Assembly (NCBI RefSeq): GCF_003573695.1
Contig: NC_039368.1
Location: 86,022,455 to 86,086,454 of the forward strand
DNA length: 64,000 nucleotides
DNA from: Papaver somniferum
Lineage: Eukaryota > Streptophyta > Magnoliopsida > Ranunculales > Papaveraceae
Direction: 5' to 3'
Of the stretch, positions 12,931 through 23,775 are shown one piece after another. The notes below the pieces were generated by a model. It did no database searches. It was not told the DNA's origin and was given only the letters and a program-made list of their open reading frames with translations. The position numbers and the translations under genes are program-made. Within the stretch, counting starts at the first letter, position 1; the number at the start of each line of letters is the position of its first letter.

Positions 12931-13983
12931 GCTTGTAATATTTCTTCTAAGTTACGGTTCTTTTATTGCAGATTGAAGTTGTCTATGCTCGAATATTAAT
13001 CTGTTTCCAATTATCTTACCCAATTTTCTTTTGGTTTCGACATTGTAGGAAAATGTTTTAGCTTGTTGTCGGATACGCGCAGTAGTTTTTCCAACAGGTA
13101 TAATCCATAATCTTCGTCTGTTGGATTCTGAATGTTAAACATTGTTCTCAGTCTATGAGGAAGATCATCGCATATTTTCAAACCAAACTTTTCTCATAAT
13201 TTTTTTGGTTCAGTTGGATTACAATCTGTTAAAATTATTTTGAATAGTTTTCTGAGTTGGGTACCTGTTTGGATAACTACGACTTCTTTAAGACACTCCA
13301 TGGATTCTCTGTCATTTTCTAGTAGTCCAAGTGCAATGCATGCTCTTTTGAATGTAGGCAGCAAATCACCGTCCACTGTCTTTAGAAGTTCAAAAGAATT
13401 TGCACCTGCAACAACAGTCAATAGTAATCTTCGGCAATATAGTTCTCCAACATTAGGAGAAACAAAAACATTCTAGCGATTTCAAAACCATGTTTCCTAA
13501 TGTTCCACTTTCTTGTAGTTTTATCCCAGACAAAGTGTTGCGGAAACTCTTGGTACGCATATCAAGGTGATGTAGAATTTTCAGCATAGTACTCAAAATA
13601 AGCTATCAATGTCGTCTTATAATTCTCAGCTTTCTCCGTAACCCCTTCTATTTGACCCTGTTGATTCATAAATAACTTGTTGCTTGCCTGGAAAATGGAT
13701 CGCCAATCTCACTAAGCTCGATTCTTCTTGATGCATGAAACAACCGAATAAACGGTGTGCGGCCTCAGGTGGTCCAATATACCTTGCATCTATATACATT
13801 TGAACCTCATACAATAACTGTTGTGTTATCATATCCTTTATATATGTATTTGTTTATGTATTTCACTACCCTTACTCCAGCACATATCCCGACGTTTACA
13901 TGACAGTTAAACATTCTCGATAAGTGTGGATTGTAGGGTACACCATCAATATTGTATGCTTTACGTCTGCCACGAACAATAAC
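12931..13983 (-). pseudogene. Helitron central region with two-tyrosine Rep motif
   Basis: Minus-strand translation at 13834-13863 gives KYINKYIYKG, the double-tyrosine motif of Helitron Rep nucleases, here intact. After a frameshift the frame 13626-13832 reads DARYIGPPEAAHRLFGCFMH, which regularly follows that motif in plant Helitrons. The frame at 13194-13421 links Rep to the helicase. The two tyrosines normally form the covalent DNA links during strand transfer. Stops and frameshifts show the gene is dead. Confidence 0.8.
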
Positions 13984-15100
13984 TTATCTTCCATCATTAC
14001 TACGTCGGTATACTGGATACCCGCCACCGTCTAAAGGGGACCCTGGATTCCCATCACCGCATGGACCGTGCACCATACACTTCCTTATTGTATTAAATAG
14101 GAGTGGATCTTTCTTCTCATCTGTAAATTCGGCCGAAACAAATTTATTTACTTGATCAACTGTACGTATTTTGTCTGATTTCTCCAAGAATATTAGTAAA
14201 TTCATATGTGGTAATCCATGTTTCTGAAATTCAATGGTGTGCACATGACCAACAACTTTTCCAAACACATTATTATTGGCTATCTCATTCATGAGATCAT
14301 TCCTTTTTAACTCAAAAACTCGTGCCAATAAATCAGGACGATGGCATGCATATTGGTGTTGTAGAAGCTCGCCTTGAATTTCTGGCCAATTCGGACTGGC
14401 AGTCATAGTGAGAAAAACATAAGCATGATAGTTAAAGTGTGTATTTGCCATTGAATCTTGATAGATTTCATATATGTTTCTTGGACTCCCAATATATGAG
14501 GATAGTAAAATGCATGGTGTACCTCCTTCTTTAAGTGTTAATCCAGCATCTTTCATTTTTTATTATTGAAGCATATTGATCTGCACGTCGCTTTATCTGT
14601 TTAAATCTTATAAAATTTAAACGACTTTGTTCAGTCGAAGCCCATGCATCTACTAAGAATTTTTGGAATAATTTTCCTCCTCTCAGAATTGTTGAATATT
14701 CTGAGTGGCGCTGGAAAAGATCGTAACTGTAGAACTACATCTGAGATATATTTTTTTTGGTAAAATCTTTTCCTTCCCATTGTGAAAGTTCGATGCTCCA
14801 ACCTATCTCACCGTAAGGGAATAATAAAACATAGTGCAAAGGTTGTAAAGGTAGATATGCAGGATGACATTCATTCATTAATTCTTGTAAATCATTTTCC
14901 TTCTTTTAGATACAGAAGAATATCGCAGGGTGATTTTATACCGCTGGGCTTTTCAGGTACGATAACGGATAATTCTTCCGCAGTTGGCATATTATATCGC
15001 CTCTTATCCGAGTTATCATTAAAAATATAGGGATACGTGCACAGGGTACTGAGATGACACGTCATTATCTCTTAAGATATCGTGTATTTGACGGAATTTT
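13984..15100 (-). pseudogene. Helitron Rep endonuclease (Helitron-like N domain), broken
   Basis: The frame at 13984-14556 contains NIYEIYQDSMA, FLTMTASPNWPEIQ and GHVHTIEFQKHGLPHMNLLI. The last is the HUH metal-binding site, usually H-x-H; here the second histidine is asparagine (H-M-N). Upstream, degraded minus-strand sequence at about 14560-14860 still reads LLFPYGEIGW and LFQRHSEYSTILRGGKLFQ in broken frames, typical of the same domain. HUH nucleases nick DNA through a metal ion held by the two histidines, so the substitution alone would probably disable it. Confidence 0.85.
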
Positions 15101-15117
15101 GTAATGAAAATGTTGTG

Positions 15118-15765
15118 CTACGGTAGTGTATCTTGGATAATTTTAAGAACTTCTCTACTTAGATTTGGATTTATTTTTTCCCGTATAACCAATGCATGAG
15201 ATGGATCATATATGTATAATTGCGAGTAAATTGCATCCTCTCCTTCTTTAGGTGTCAAAGATCCACTATTATGTCGTAATTCATCATGTATTGAAAAACA
15301 TGGAGGTCCTCCTCCTTTTGATACCCTTGTGTCGTATTTTAATCCAAAACTTGTAAATGCATTAGCAACATTTAAACTTCTAATATTTTCCTTAAACGTC
15401 TTTGATTGATCATTATCCCCTTCAAATAATTCTCTCAATGAATCAGAAAGTGTACGTAGTATTGGCAGATTAAGTTTTTTTTTGTAACAACATTTACCAA
15501 ATTTGGGGTTCTTAAAAGATGATTCAGATAATTTCTCGTCAATCCAATGCAGAGCACCAAAAAATGGGCAGGGAACGTCCATCTTTCCGAGATAGTTTCT
15601 TTCGGTCTCATTAAAATTAACAACGGATATATTTCCAACAACTTTAAGTACATTTTCATCTTCGTCATCAACATCATTATCCGAAGAATATTCACAATCA
15701 GTATACTCATCAGAAGATATATCTGGAGCAGGAATAGACCTGTTTGAAAATAAATTACAGCACAC
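15118..15765 (-). pseudogene. Helitron protein N-terminal region
   Basis: A 215-codon minus-strand frame includes MDVPCPFFGALHWIDEKLS, KFGKCCYKKKLNLPIL, ENIRSLNVANAFTSFGLKYD and QLYIYDPSHALVIREK. These are the standard landmarks before the Rep domain in plant Helitron proteins; CPFFG stands in place of a usual CPxCG, so one cysteine of a zinc-binding-like pair is lost. It has an acidic N-terminal stretch (SDEYTDCEYSSDNDVDDEDE). A stop separates it from the downstream Rep domain. Confidence 0.85.
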
Positions 15766-16445
15766 ATCGTTAAGACAATACTCAAGTTGAATTTGTATAC
15801 ATTGGTACCTTTAAATTTTAGTATATTACATCTTATTTTCATCTGAAGTGGATGGTGTACGTAGTAAACCTATCCGCATATTACTTCCCATAGCTACTGT
15901 ATTCATCTGCAGTAAACACAAAAAAGATATCTAGCAACCTGTAATGGTGATTCATAATTGAGTGGTTAATTTCAGTGGCCCATGTAGCATCATCTCATAT
16001 TTACCTGATCTGCATATGCATCTTCAAAGACATTACGATCTTGTGGCTCTTGTGTCCTTATTTTTTTATGCCGGGAATTCTGCAATTATAAAGACACCAA
16101 GTGGTTGATGGAATAATTTGGAAAATGTTCTAATTGATGATCAAATGGATTGATTCCCATATTCAAATGACATAATAATAATAACAGCTGTATTACGTGA
16201 CATGATTGACTTTTACCCTTTCTTAATATTTGTACCTATCATGACTTTCATTCGATATACTTTTTCAAATGTTATTGCTAACATGAACTTACTATATTTC
16301 GTTGTTTCCTTTCTAGATTTTCTACGGTTCTAATCTCATATTTTCTATCGGTCGGGACACGAAGGAGGAAATCATATTCAATGAACATGTGTAAGTTTCC
16401 TCACCTGTAATTTTATTGGCTCCCCCTTTCTTTTTTGTAATTATT

Positions 16446-17045
16446 GTTGAGTTTCCATTGACTGCCGATGTATTTTTTCTTGTTTCCCTCTTTCACGACG
16501 TTTTTTTCGTGCCAAGGATGCAGCCTGTTGTAAATTCTAAATAAAAATTTACTTAATATCTTAATATTCTAAATCAATGTTGTCAATGTTAGTGTAGACA
16601 TGAATGAAGTTTACTCTTGATGGCTCCTTTTCTGCTTGTCATAAGGATGCTCCCCGTGGCTTAGAAAAATGTTGATTCAGTTCTCTGCTGCGACGTTGTT
16701 GCTGTGGCAGTGACATCCGTGCCTGTATATTCAAGTAAGTGCTTTTGTCAAACATTTGTAGGTGATTATGTTATTAAACGTTTGAATTTACATTAAATCT
16801 ATATTAAACCCGATGATAAAGTAGTACTTTAGCTCTGTCTGGGCTATTGAAGAAGACTTGTTGGGAGAACACCTTCTTCTGAAGGTTCTTTTTGTGCCTG
16901 TTATAAATTTGGAATGAAAATTAGCTGGCAGTCTTAAAAATCAATATCTGCGTCTTTTTGGCTCTTTTCTTAGTTAATACCTTTTCTTGTTTTTCTTTTT
17001 GATGGCGTCTTTTTTGTGCCAAGGATCTTGCCTGTTGAGGAAAAA
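16446..17045 (-). pseudogene. Repeated basic exon-like segments upstream of the Helitron
   Basis: Minus-strand reading shows related short coding-like segments ended by stops or AG/GT-like borders. One at 16446-16531 reads QQAASLARKKRRERGKQEK. One at 16930-17045 reads QQARSLAQKRRHQKEKQEK. One at 16640-16726 reads QARMSLPQQQRRSRELNQ, and a weaker one lies at about 16850-16905. The first two are clearly duplicates of each other. Plant Helitron proteins often start with a basic region, so these may be duplicated N-terminal exons of the element. That link is inference. Confidence 0.45.
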
Positions 17046-18115
17046 AACTCGACGTGAATGTATTTCTTATTAGTTGAATATAAGCAAGTAAAAAAGCAAG
17101 AAAATTCATTAACTAGATGAAACAGACATCGGTGCGGTGATCATATTCTTAATTCAAAACCAAACCTGTCAAATTAAAAATGTTCCAATCAGTTTACCAC
17201 TTGACCTTCATAATGATATTGCATACCTTTCTCGTTGTTATGGCAGTATTTTTGCTTGGTTATCAGGGATAAGAGCTAGGTTTCTTAGCAGTGTGATAGA
17301 TTGTTCTTGAGTTAATTAGAATCACCGTAGCCACATAAAATTTGTTCGAATTAAAATCGATCTCGACTTATCAGCGTTAGAAACAATACGCCACTAAGTT
17401 TCCTAGTCTTGGCAGTGTGAGTGCATTTTTGTTATTAGTTGAGTATGAAAAGATTATTGATGGATGATATTGTAGCTGCTTTGTCAATTCTGTGCTGCAA
17501 CGTGATGGAGACCTAAAATAAAAGAGAAGTTAATAACCCAATTTTGATTCAACATTTTTTTTTATTTTCAATTTTCACAACCGAATAATTACCTCATATT
17601 TTCCTCTGGTATAATATAACTCGTTGTCGTTATTGAGAATTGAAAATAAGTTGATTGATTGATGATTCCTTCAGCTTAGGTTGATGCCTTTTATAAGGAT
17701 TCAAAAGATTGGGAAGGAATTGGACAAAGAAACTAAAGCGAGCAAATATATAAAGTTTAAGTGAGTTATTTTTTAAGTTAAACTTAGGAATTAAATTCAC
17801 ATAAGAAATCACCTAAGTTTGGAATCTGATTCATAAGCAAACAATTTCGGTAATAAAGGTTGGTCCGTGTCATCAAAGCCGTCTGCATTGGTCATGAGTA
17901 AATTGGTCGGAACCATGTTCAGAAAACTTCAACATCATCTAACGTTAACTTTGGTCGGGCCAAGTCACGATCTTTGCCTAGTCTGGAGCTCAACATTTTC
18001 CAAGAGTGGAGTTAGCCAAATGCAGTCACATTCTAATCAGGAATCCTTCTTACTGTTTGATACTTGTTAACTTCGTAAATTTGAAATTCGTCTTCATGTT
18101 TATTAATTGCGGAAA
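17046..18115. other. No recognisable gene
   Basis: AT-rich sequence with short open frames (17630-17812 minus, 17867-18070 plus) of no recognised family. Confidence 0.4.
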
Positions 18116-18412
18116 ATGGGTCATTTGTCCAAATATTTTTAAAATATGGTTCAAATGGACGAGTAAAAATTAGTATGGGTGAAATGGACACTAAAAAAAT
18201 AGCAAGGATGAAATTGGATTCATCCTGACTTAAACTTAAAAAATAGGAAGGATGAAACTGGATGCATCCTGATGTAAATTAAAAATAAGAAAAAGTATTT
18301 GAAAATAGGTAGGATGAAACTGTTTACATTCTGGATATTTTTACATTTTTGTCCATTTAAACAGTATCAAAATCTAAATGTCCTTTTCACCCAGGAATTG
18401 TTGATTTTGGTC
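18116..18412. repeat. Short MITE- or SINE-like repeat with internal direct repeats
   Basis: The segment runs from gggtcatttgtccaaat to aatgtccttttcaccc. These ends are weakly inverted (gggt...accc). Inside, a unit like aggatgaaactggatgcatcct occurs three times (about 18207, 18251 and 18312). No coding capacity. The class is uncertain. Confidence 0.4.
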
Positions 18413-18718
18413 TTTTTAACCAATTTTGTGTATTAATTGTTAACCTAGGGAATGTATAGTCGAGTAAGAGTGGAGTTATCCTCAAATTAAGAATCGGTTG
18501 CAATTGAATTCCAATTAGGAAAGCATCTTCGGTTATACTCAAATTAAAAACATGTTTAGGTTAAAAAAGAGCGTGAAACTGGATTAAGGTCAGACAGCCA
18601 GCCATGATTACATATTAGTCATGGTTGGTTAGCAGGACGAGACATGATGTCAATCGATTTTTTCATGGTTTATTAATTTCAGTTGCACTTTGCCAAAATT
18701 AAACACCCTTCTTCCTTA

Positions 18719-19772
18719 GAGCAACTGCAGTGGTGCGACCATAATCAAAGAGTAAAAACAATTTTTTTAAAAGGAATGGGTTTAGTCCATGGTTCGACGT
18801 TATGATATAGGAGAAAATATGGTGGAGCGGATGTATAGTGGTTCGTCTGATATGGGGCGTAATTATAAAATGCGTTCAGGATGGACGTAAGTTTAATTAA
18901 CGCCTGATATCGGGCGCAGTTTAAATTTGCATTCCGAATAGAGCGGAATATACAGAACCGCCTAATGTACAGACGCAATAGAAAGTACGTCGGATGGGGC
19001 GTTATTAGGAACTATGCCGGATGAGGCGTTATTTGGAACTACGACGTATGGGGCGTTATTTGGACCATCGCCTGATGAGGCGCAAATTATAACTACGCCC
19101 GAGTGATAGTGAGACGGAACTTGGAATTGCGCCCCACCACAGGTTAATTTAGTACATGTTAATGCAAGATCCAACAAATAAACACTAGATGCAAGTTGTT
19201 TGTGCCACAAAGTGTGGGCTCTGCAAAGTAGATCGAAGTCGAACACACGTATCTCACGTGATGCAGCAAGAAGCCACGTAAACCTTACCTTATCCCCAAT
19301 AATCACGTAGATTTAAACTAGGCCTGGTGAGACGTAGATTTAAACTACGTCCAGAATGACTGGCGTAAATATCAGTTGCGCTCGTTGATTGGACGAAGTT
19401 TTAAATCACCCCTGGTGAGACGGGACTTTAAACTACGCCTGGACGAGGCACAACTTAAAAGTTCGTCTATTAACCAGACGCAAATTAAAATAACGTCCCG
19501 TCAGGCGTACTTTAAAATAACGCTTCATAATGACGCAACTTGTATTTGCGCCTCACTCCCAAATGACATTTGAAACTCTGCTCCACTCCAAACGCAAGTA
19601 ATAATTGCGTCTAACGATTGGCGTAGTTTTAAATTACGCTCGACCAAAACCAAACTAAATACCAAATATGGTTTGATTTTTGGTTTTGGTCTAGTTTTTT
19701 ATCTTTGCTACGTTCGATAGTGGTTGATTTCTGTACCAAATATTTGGTTTTGGTCGTCGACCGTGGTTGCTC
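18719..19772. mobile_element. PIF/Harbinger-like non-autonomous element filled with hairpin units
   Basis: The left end is gagcaactgcagtggtgcga and the right end reads accgtggttgctc, giving a terminal inverted repeat starting GAGCAAC. Both ends are flanked by TTA (18716-18718 and 19773-19775), the target duplication of PIF/Harbinger (Tourist-like) elements. The 1,054 bp interior has no transposase. Two blocks (about 18848-19116 and 19320-19640) are tandem 27-31 bp units, each an inverted repeat such as gacgtagatttaaactacgtc. Four consecutive units at 18992-19099 have an exact 27 bp period. About 200 bp of unrelated sequence separates the blocks. Confidence 0.75.
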
Positions 19773-19775
19773 TTA

Positions 19776-21216
19776 GAAGGCTTAACCAATGCTAAATTCT
19801 TTAGGAAAGTATTTGTGAATAGCTCTTTCTTTTGGAAAGTATTTATCATTAAGCTCTAATTAGGAATAAGTTGCAACATTTGCTAATTACTCCATTTCTT
19901 TGCTTGTTTTAAACGGGTAAATTTATGCTTGTGGAGGGTCATGCTTTTATCCATTGGAATGGGAGGTAACTTTTGGCAATGTAAGATAACTTTTTGGTGC
20001 TTATTCATGAGTAATGTTTTTCATTGTTTCCTAAAGAGAAAATTCTATACACATAATTGGCAAACTTGCACAATCATTTCCCCCTTCTTCGACAGTGTTT
20101 TTGTAATCAAGGTTAACATAACAGTTGACCTCTGAACCATCTTCCATCGTCCAACTCAGATTGATTTATTGATGAATGCCCACATCCAAACAGTGAAAAC
20201 TCCGGGCCCACGCACAACAAACTTCTCGATCTTTTGGAACAATTTTTTTGTTTGTTTTGTTTTCTTGTTTTCGGCATTGTGGTCTTTGGATTGAGGAAAA
20301 AAATGTAACAACCAATTAGGTGTACCCAACATTGAAATCTTGGTAAGATCATATTTTCGGAAATGTGGTAATTATATAATTGCCCCTTAAATTGATGAGA
20401 TTCACAAATACTCTTATCATACAATAATTATACCCTTCTCAATTTATTAGTCCATTTGGGTCCATCAACGCTTTTATTTGTTACCTTATTTACCCTTTTT
20501 CTATTCACCTTTGGATCGAATCGTTTCAGTTTCATTTTTAATTTTAATTTTGCAAATTTTATTTATCTTGCCTTATCTTTCAACCATTTCCAATACCTCT
20601 GCAATTACCACCACCAGCTCCGTCGCCGTCACAATCATATCCTCCACGATTAGCAGTAGCAGCAGATCTATCACTGGGTTGGTGTTCGATTTCAACTTAT
20701 TTCAACATTTTATTTACTGTTCTTCATCTTCCTAAGTTAATGAATGATTCTCTAGATTCAGAGGTCGACATATTTGATTTTTTACATTCGATTTGATAGT
20801 TTTATCACTATTGTTGTAATTGACTTCCTCTGGTTTCAACTTAATTGTTTATCTTTCTAGGTTAAAAGATTTAGTTTCCAGATTCAGATCGATAGATTTG
20901 ATCTTTTTTGTTTTCGAATTGAAGATGGAATGAGATCTTTGCATGTTCGATTCATTGAATCCAGATACCGATGCAATGTGTATTATTTTAGAGTTGAAGT
21001 TCTTTGAATTATTGAAGCTCAAAAAGCAATGATGATGGCGGTGATTCTGGTGGCGGCGGTGATGGAGAAGCTATGTATTTGAATCTATTTTCTGTTTTTG
21101 TTTTGAAATTTGGGGTTACATCAGAAACTTTTTTATTTATAGTGATTCCAATTGAGATTAACTATGCTGGTGTTTATAAAGATTAATTATATATTCCATT
21201 TCTTTGTATTAGTTTC
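19776..21216. other. No recognisable gene
   Basis: AT-rich sequence with a pyrimidine-rich stretch at 20460-20720 whose open frames are low-complexity. No domain recognised. Confidence 0.4.
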
Positions 21217-21263
21217 TGGTGGTGGTGGTGGTGGTGGTGGTGGTGGTGGTGGTGGTGGTGGTT
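21217..21263. repeat. (TGG)n microsatellite
   Basis: About 15 perfect TGG units. Confidence 0.95.
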
Positions 21264-22404
21264 GAATTGATAAATATGGGGTTAGGGTTTGAGCTACTGG
21301 TGGCGGTGATGTAGTAATTAACTAGTTGTGATTGCTTAGTTTAGCACAAGTGTTTTCAATTTGTGTCTAACATTATTACGGTGTTTTTATACTTCATTCA
21401 AATATGCATTTAGGTAATTTCATTTCCAATTTCAATTTTGACTCTGGTCGTGAGTTGTTGTTGATGCTTGTTAAGTTTCAAAATCCTAATTGAATTTATT
21501 TATTCTCAATAATTGATCCTATTTAGATTTTTGAATGCAGATTGATGCAGGAAGAAATTGGGATGCTTGCGAACGATGCAGGTGAAATAACGAGGTATAT
21601 GAGGACTAATTTTGATTAGTAAGTTGTAAACTACCATACATGGTGTTGAAATTTAGGTGTCTGTTGAATGCTTAGGTGAAAATCTAGTAGACATAATATA
21701 CACCATCAATGGGAAACTCAACTATTAGAGATCAATTTGAAAGAAGCAAGTATTGTAATGACTAGTATACAGAGGTTCTTAATTACTAACACATAGGTAC
21801 GGTTCTTAATTACTAAGAAGCTAATATATAGATACGATTCTTAATTACTATAATGACTATGACTAAGAAAGTACTGTAATGATTGATTAAGAAGTTAATA
21901 TATATGTATAGTTCTTAATTACTAATGTACAAATATTATACAGAGGTTGGTAGTTTGTAAACTGAAAGAGACTAGAAGTGTTAATTAGTTTATGAAAGTA
22001 TTGTATTATATAATAATAAATTATTAAAGATAGCAGCTAAGTAATCTAGACTCCAATTAAATGATTAAGGGTTTTAATCTATACATGCTCAAATTTTTAT
22101 AATGTAAACAAGAACATTATTTTATTGAACTTCCAGATGTTTGTTTCCTGAGCTTCCAGATGCTTGTTTCCAGCACTGGGTAGTGGAAGTTGCAGTGGTG
22201 GTGGGGGTAGTTGTGGGAGACAGTATGGACTTGTATTGAAAGTGCCAAACATTTTTGTAAGACTCTTATACATCTTATAAAACAGGAGAAGTCTTATAAT
22301 CTATTATTTTAACATTTGCTGATTAATTGCTACATTTATATAGTTTGAGATAGTTATTCAAATAATATGGATTTTTGAATGCATATCTGGATGTTATTGT
22401 GATG

Positions 22405-22469
22405 CAGCATGTAACTGCCAAGGCATAGCCTTGATCAAGCAAGCAGAAGATGCCGCAAGGAACAAAAAG
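22405..22469 (+). pseudogene. Cullin-like exon fragment (possible gene capture)
   Basis: The stretch begins after a TGATG CAG-like acceptor. It reads QHVTAK in one frame and, after a one-base shift, GIALIKQAEDAARNKK. This resembles the conserved plant cullin-1 segment HVTAEG..AL.KQAEDAA.NKK. Cullins are scaffolds of SCF ubiquitin ligases. Only about 21 codons are present, with a frameshift, and no other cullin exons were seen nearby, so it would be a captured or relic exon. The match is short and made from memory of the family. Confidence 0.5.
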
Positions 22470-22658
22470 GTTGGTTCTTCATACTCGAACTATAGATTGA
22501 TAACTCCAACTGATTTAGGTTCGTTAAATTTGTTTCATTCCATTGTTCATACAATTTGTTACTTCATTTCGTTGACAATATGTCTTGTCCAGCATAATCG
22601 TACTCATGGTGCATCGGTTCAGTAATTTCATTTTTCCTCGAATAACATGAAATTGAAT

Positions 22659-22728
22659 TGATCCTGTGGTGCAACGGTAGCACAACTGACTTCTTCAGTA
22701 GATGCGTATTCGATTCACGTCGGGTTCA
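22659..22728 (+). pseudogene. Degenerate tRNA (tRNA-Trp-like) or tRNA-derived relic
   Basis: The sequence gatcctgtggtgcaacggta keeps a tRNA 5' end and A-box (tggtgcaacggtagcac). Further on, attcgattcacgtcgggttca keeps the T arm and B-box and the acceptor 3' strand. The overall wording is that of plant tRNA-Trp. The anticodon arm (actgacttcttcagt) folds with a loop of only about 5 nt and has lost the CCA anticodon, so it cannot be a working tRNA. It sits directly before the hairpin array and could be the head of a SINE-like unit. Confidence 0.65.
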
Positions 22729-22756
22729 CTAATTTTAGTACATCAATTTTTGCGAT

Positions 22757-23375
22757 CAACTTTGGTTGTTGATACTAATTTTGGGATAAACTTTGGTTGT
22801 TGATACCATAAATAGTTTGAACATTTCTGAATTTTTAATTTTGGGATCAACTTCGGTTGTTGACACCATATTATTTATTTAGTTATTTTATTTTATGATT
22901 TTTTCTTGGAGGATCAACTTCGGTTATTGGCACCATATTATTTATTTTTTTCATTTTCTGATTATTTTTTTAGGATCAATTTCGGTTGTTGACACCAGAT
23001 TTTGGATCAACTTCGGTTGTTGACGCCATATTGTTTTCTTATGAGTTTTTTTTTATTTTTGTTTTTGGGATTAACTTCGGTTGTTGACACCAGATTTTGG
23101 GATCAACTTCAGTTGTTGACGCCATATTATTTTTTACCTTTTTATAATTCTTTGATTTTTGTTTTAGGGATCAACTTCGGTTGTTGACACCGGATTTTTT
23201 AGGATCACATTCGGTTGTTGACGCCATTTCACCTTTTTATGATTTTTTGATTTTTGTTTTGAGGATCAACTTCGGTTGTTGACACCCAATTATGGGATCA
23301 ACTTTTGTTGTTGACATTATATAAATCTTTTTTTTCTGATTTTTGTTTTTGGGATCAACTTTGGTTGTTGACACC
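22757..23375 (+). repeat. Array of about 13 ggatcaacttcggttgttgac repeats
   Basis: About 13 near-identical copies of a 26 bp core (ggatcaacttcggttgttga, then caccat or cgccat) are spread over 620 bp, separated by 10-50 bp of T-rich sequence. In the consensus, caac-ttcg-gttg is a 4 bp stem closed by TTCG, the RNA C(UUCG)G tetraloop. Three or four copies have ttt in place of ttc. Spacers differ in length, so this is not a simple satellite. Function unknown. Confidence 0.85.
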
Positions 23376-23775
23376 ACTGGCGGCGGTGGTGGTGGTGGAC
23401 TAGAGGTGGTGGCGTACGGTGGTGTACTGGTGGCGGGCGGTAGTGGACTGGTGGTGTGGGTGGCGGGTGGTGGTGAACTGGTGGCAACTGGTGGCGGATT
23501 AGTGGTGGTGGTGGGTGGCGGGTGGTGGTGGACTGGTGGTCGGTGGTGATGGGTGGTGGTGGACTGGTGGCCGGTGGTGGTGGACTGGTGGTGGGAGGTG
23601 GCGGCGGTGGAAAACTGGTGGTGGAATGGCGATGGTGGTAGTGGTGATGTGGCGATGATGTTCCGATGGTGGAGTAATAGTCGGGGTGGCGGTTGGTAGG
23701 AGGTGGTGAAATAGTAGTTCAACGTTGGTGGCGGTGGTGGATATTTGGTGGTGCTAGTGGTAGCGGTGGTGGAGT
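23376..23775. repeat. GGT/GGC-rich minisatellite tract
   Basis: Degenerate units such as ggtggtggactggtggcgg follow directly after the hairpin array. The Gly/Val-rich (plus) and His/Pro-rich (minus) open frames across it are artefacts of the repeat. Confidence 0.8.

Larger units (their letters stand above)
11490..15765 (-). mobile_element. Decayed autonomous-type Helitron (Rep-helicase coding region)
   Basis: Read on the minus strand from 15765 to 11490, the fragments occur in the order of a plant Helitron Rep/Hel protein: N-terminal region, Helitron-like N (Rep) domain, two-tyrosine motif, then PIF1-like helicase. Several frameshifts and stops separate them, so it cannot make the full protein. 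Helitrons transpose by a rolling-circle mechanism. The TC and CTRR termini were not located, so the limits given are those of recognisable coding sequence only. Confidence 0.88.

Noticed and set aside
20456..20735. Two overlapping Phe/Ser-rich open frames
   Set aside because: Pyrimidine-rich low-complexity DNA with no domain.
22659..22728. Functional tRNA gene
   Set aside because: Anticodon loop is shortened to about 5 nt and the anticodon is lost.
22757..23375. Regular repeats with spacers, CRISPR-like at first sight
   Set aside because: Spacers are T-rich and related to each other, lengths vary, no cas genes, and the context is a plant genome.
23237..23722. 161-codon His/Pro-rich minus-strand protein
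   Set aside because: Low-complexity translation of the GGT/GGC tract and the hairpin array.
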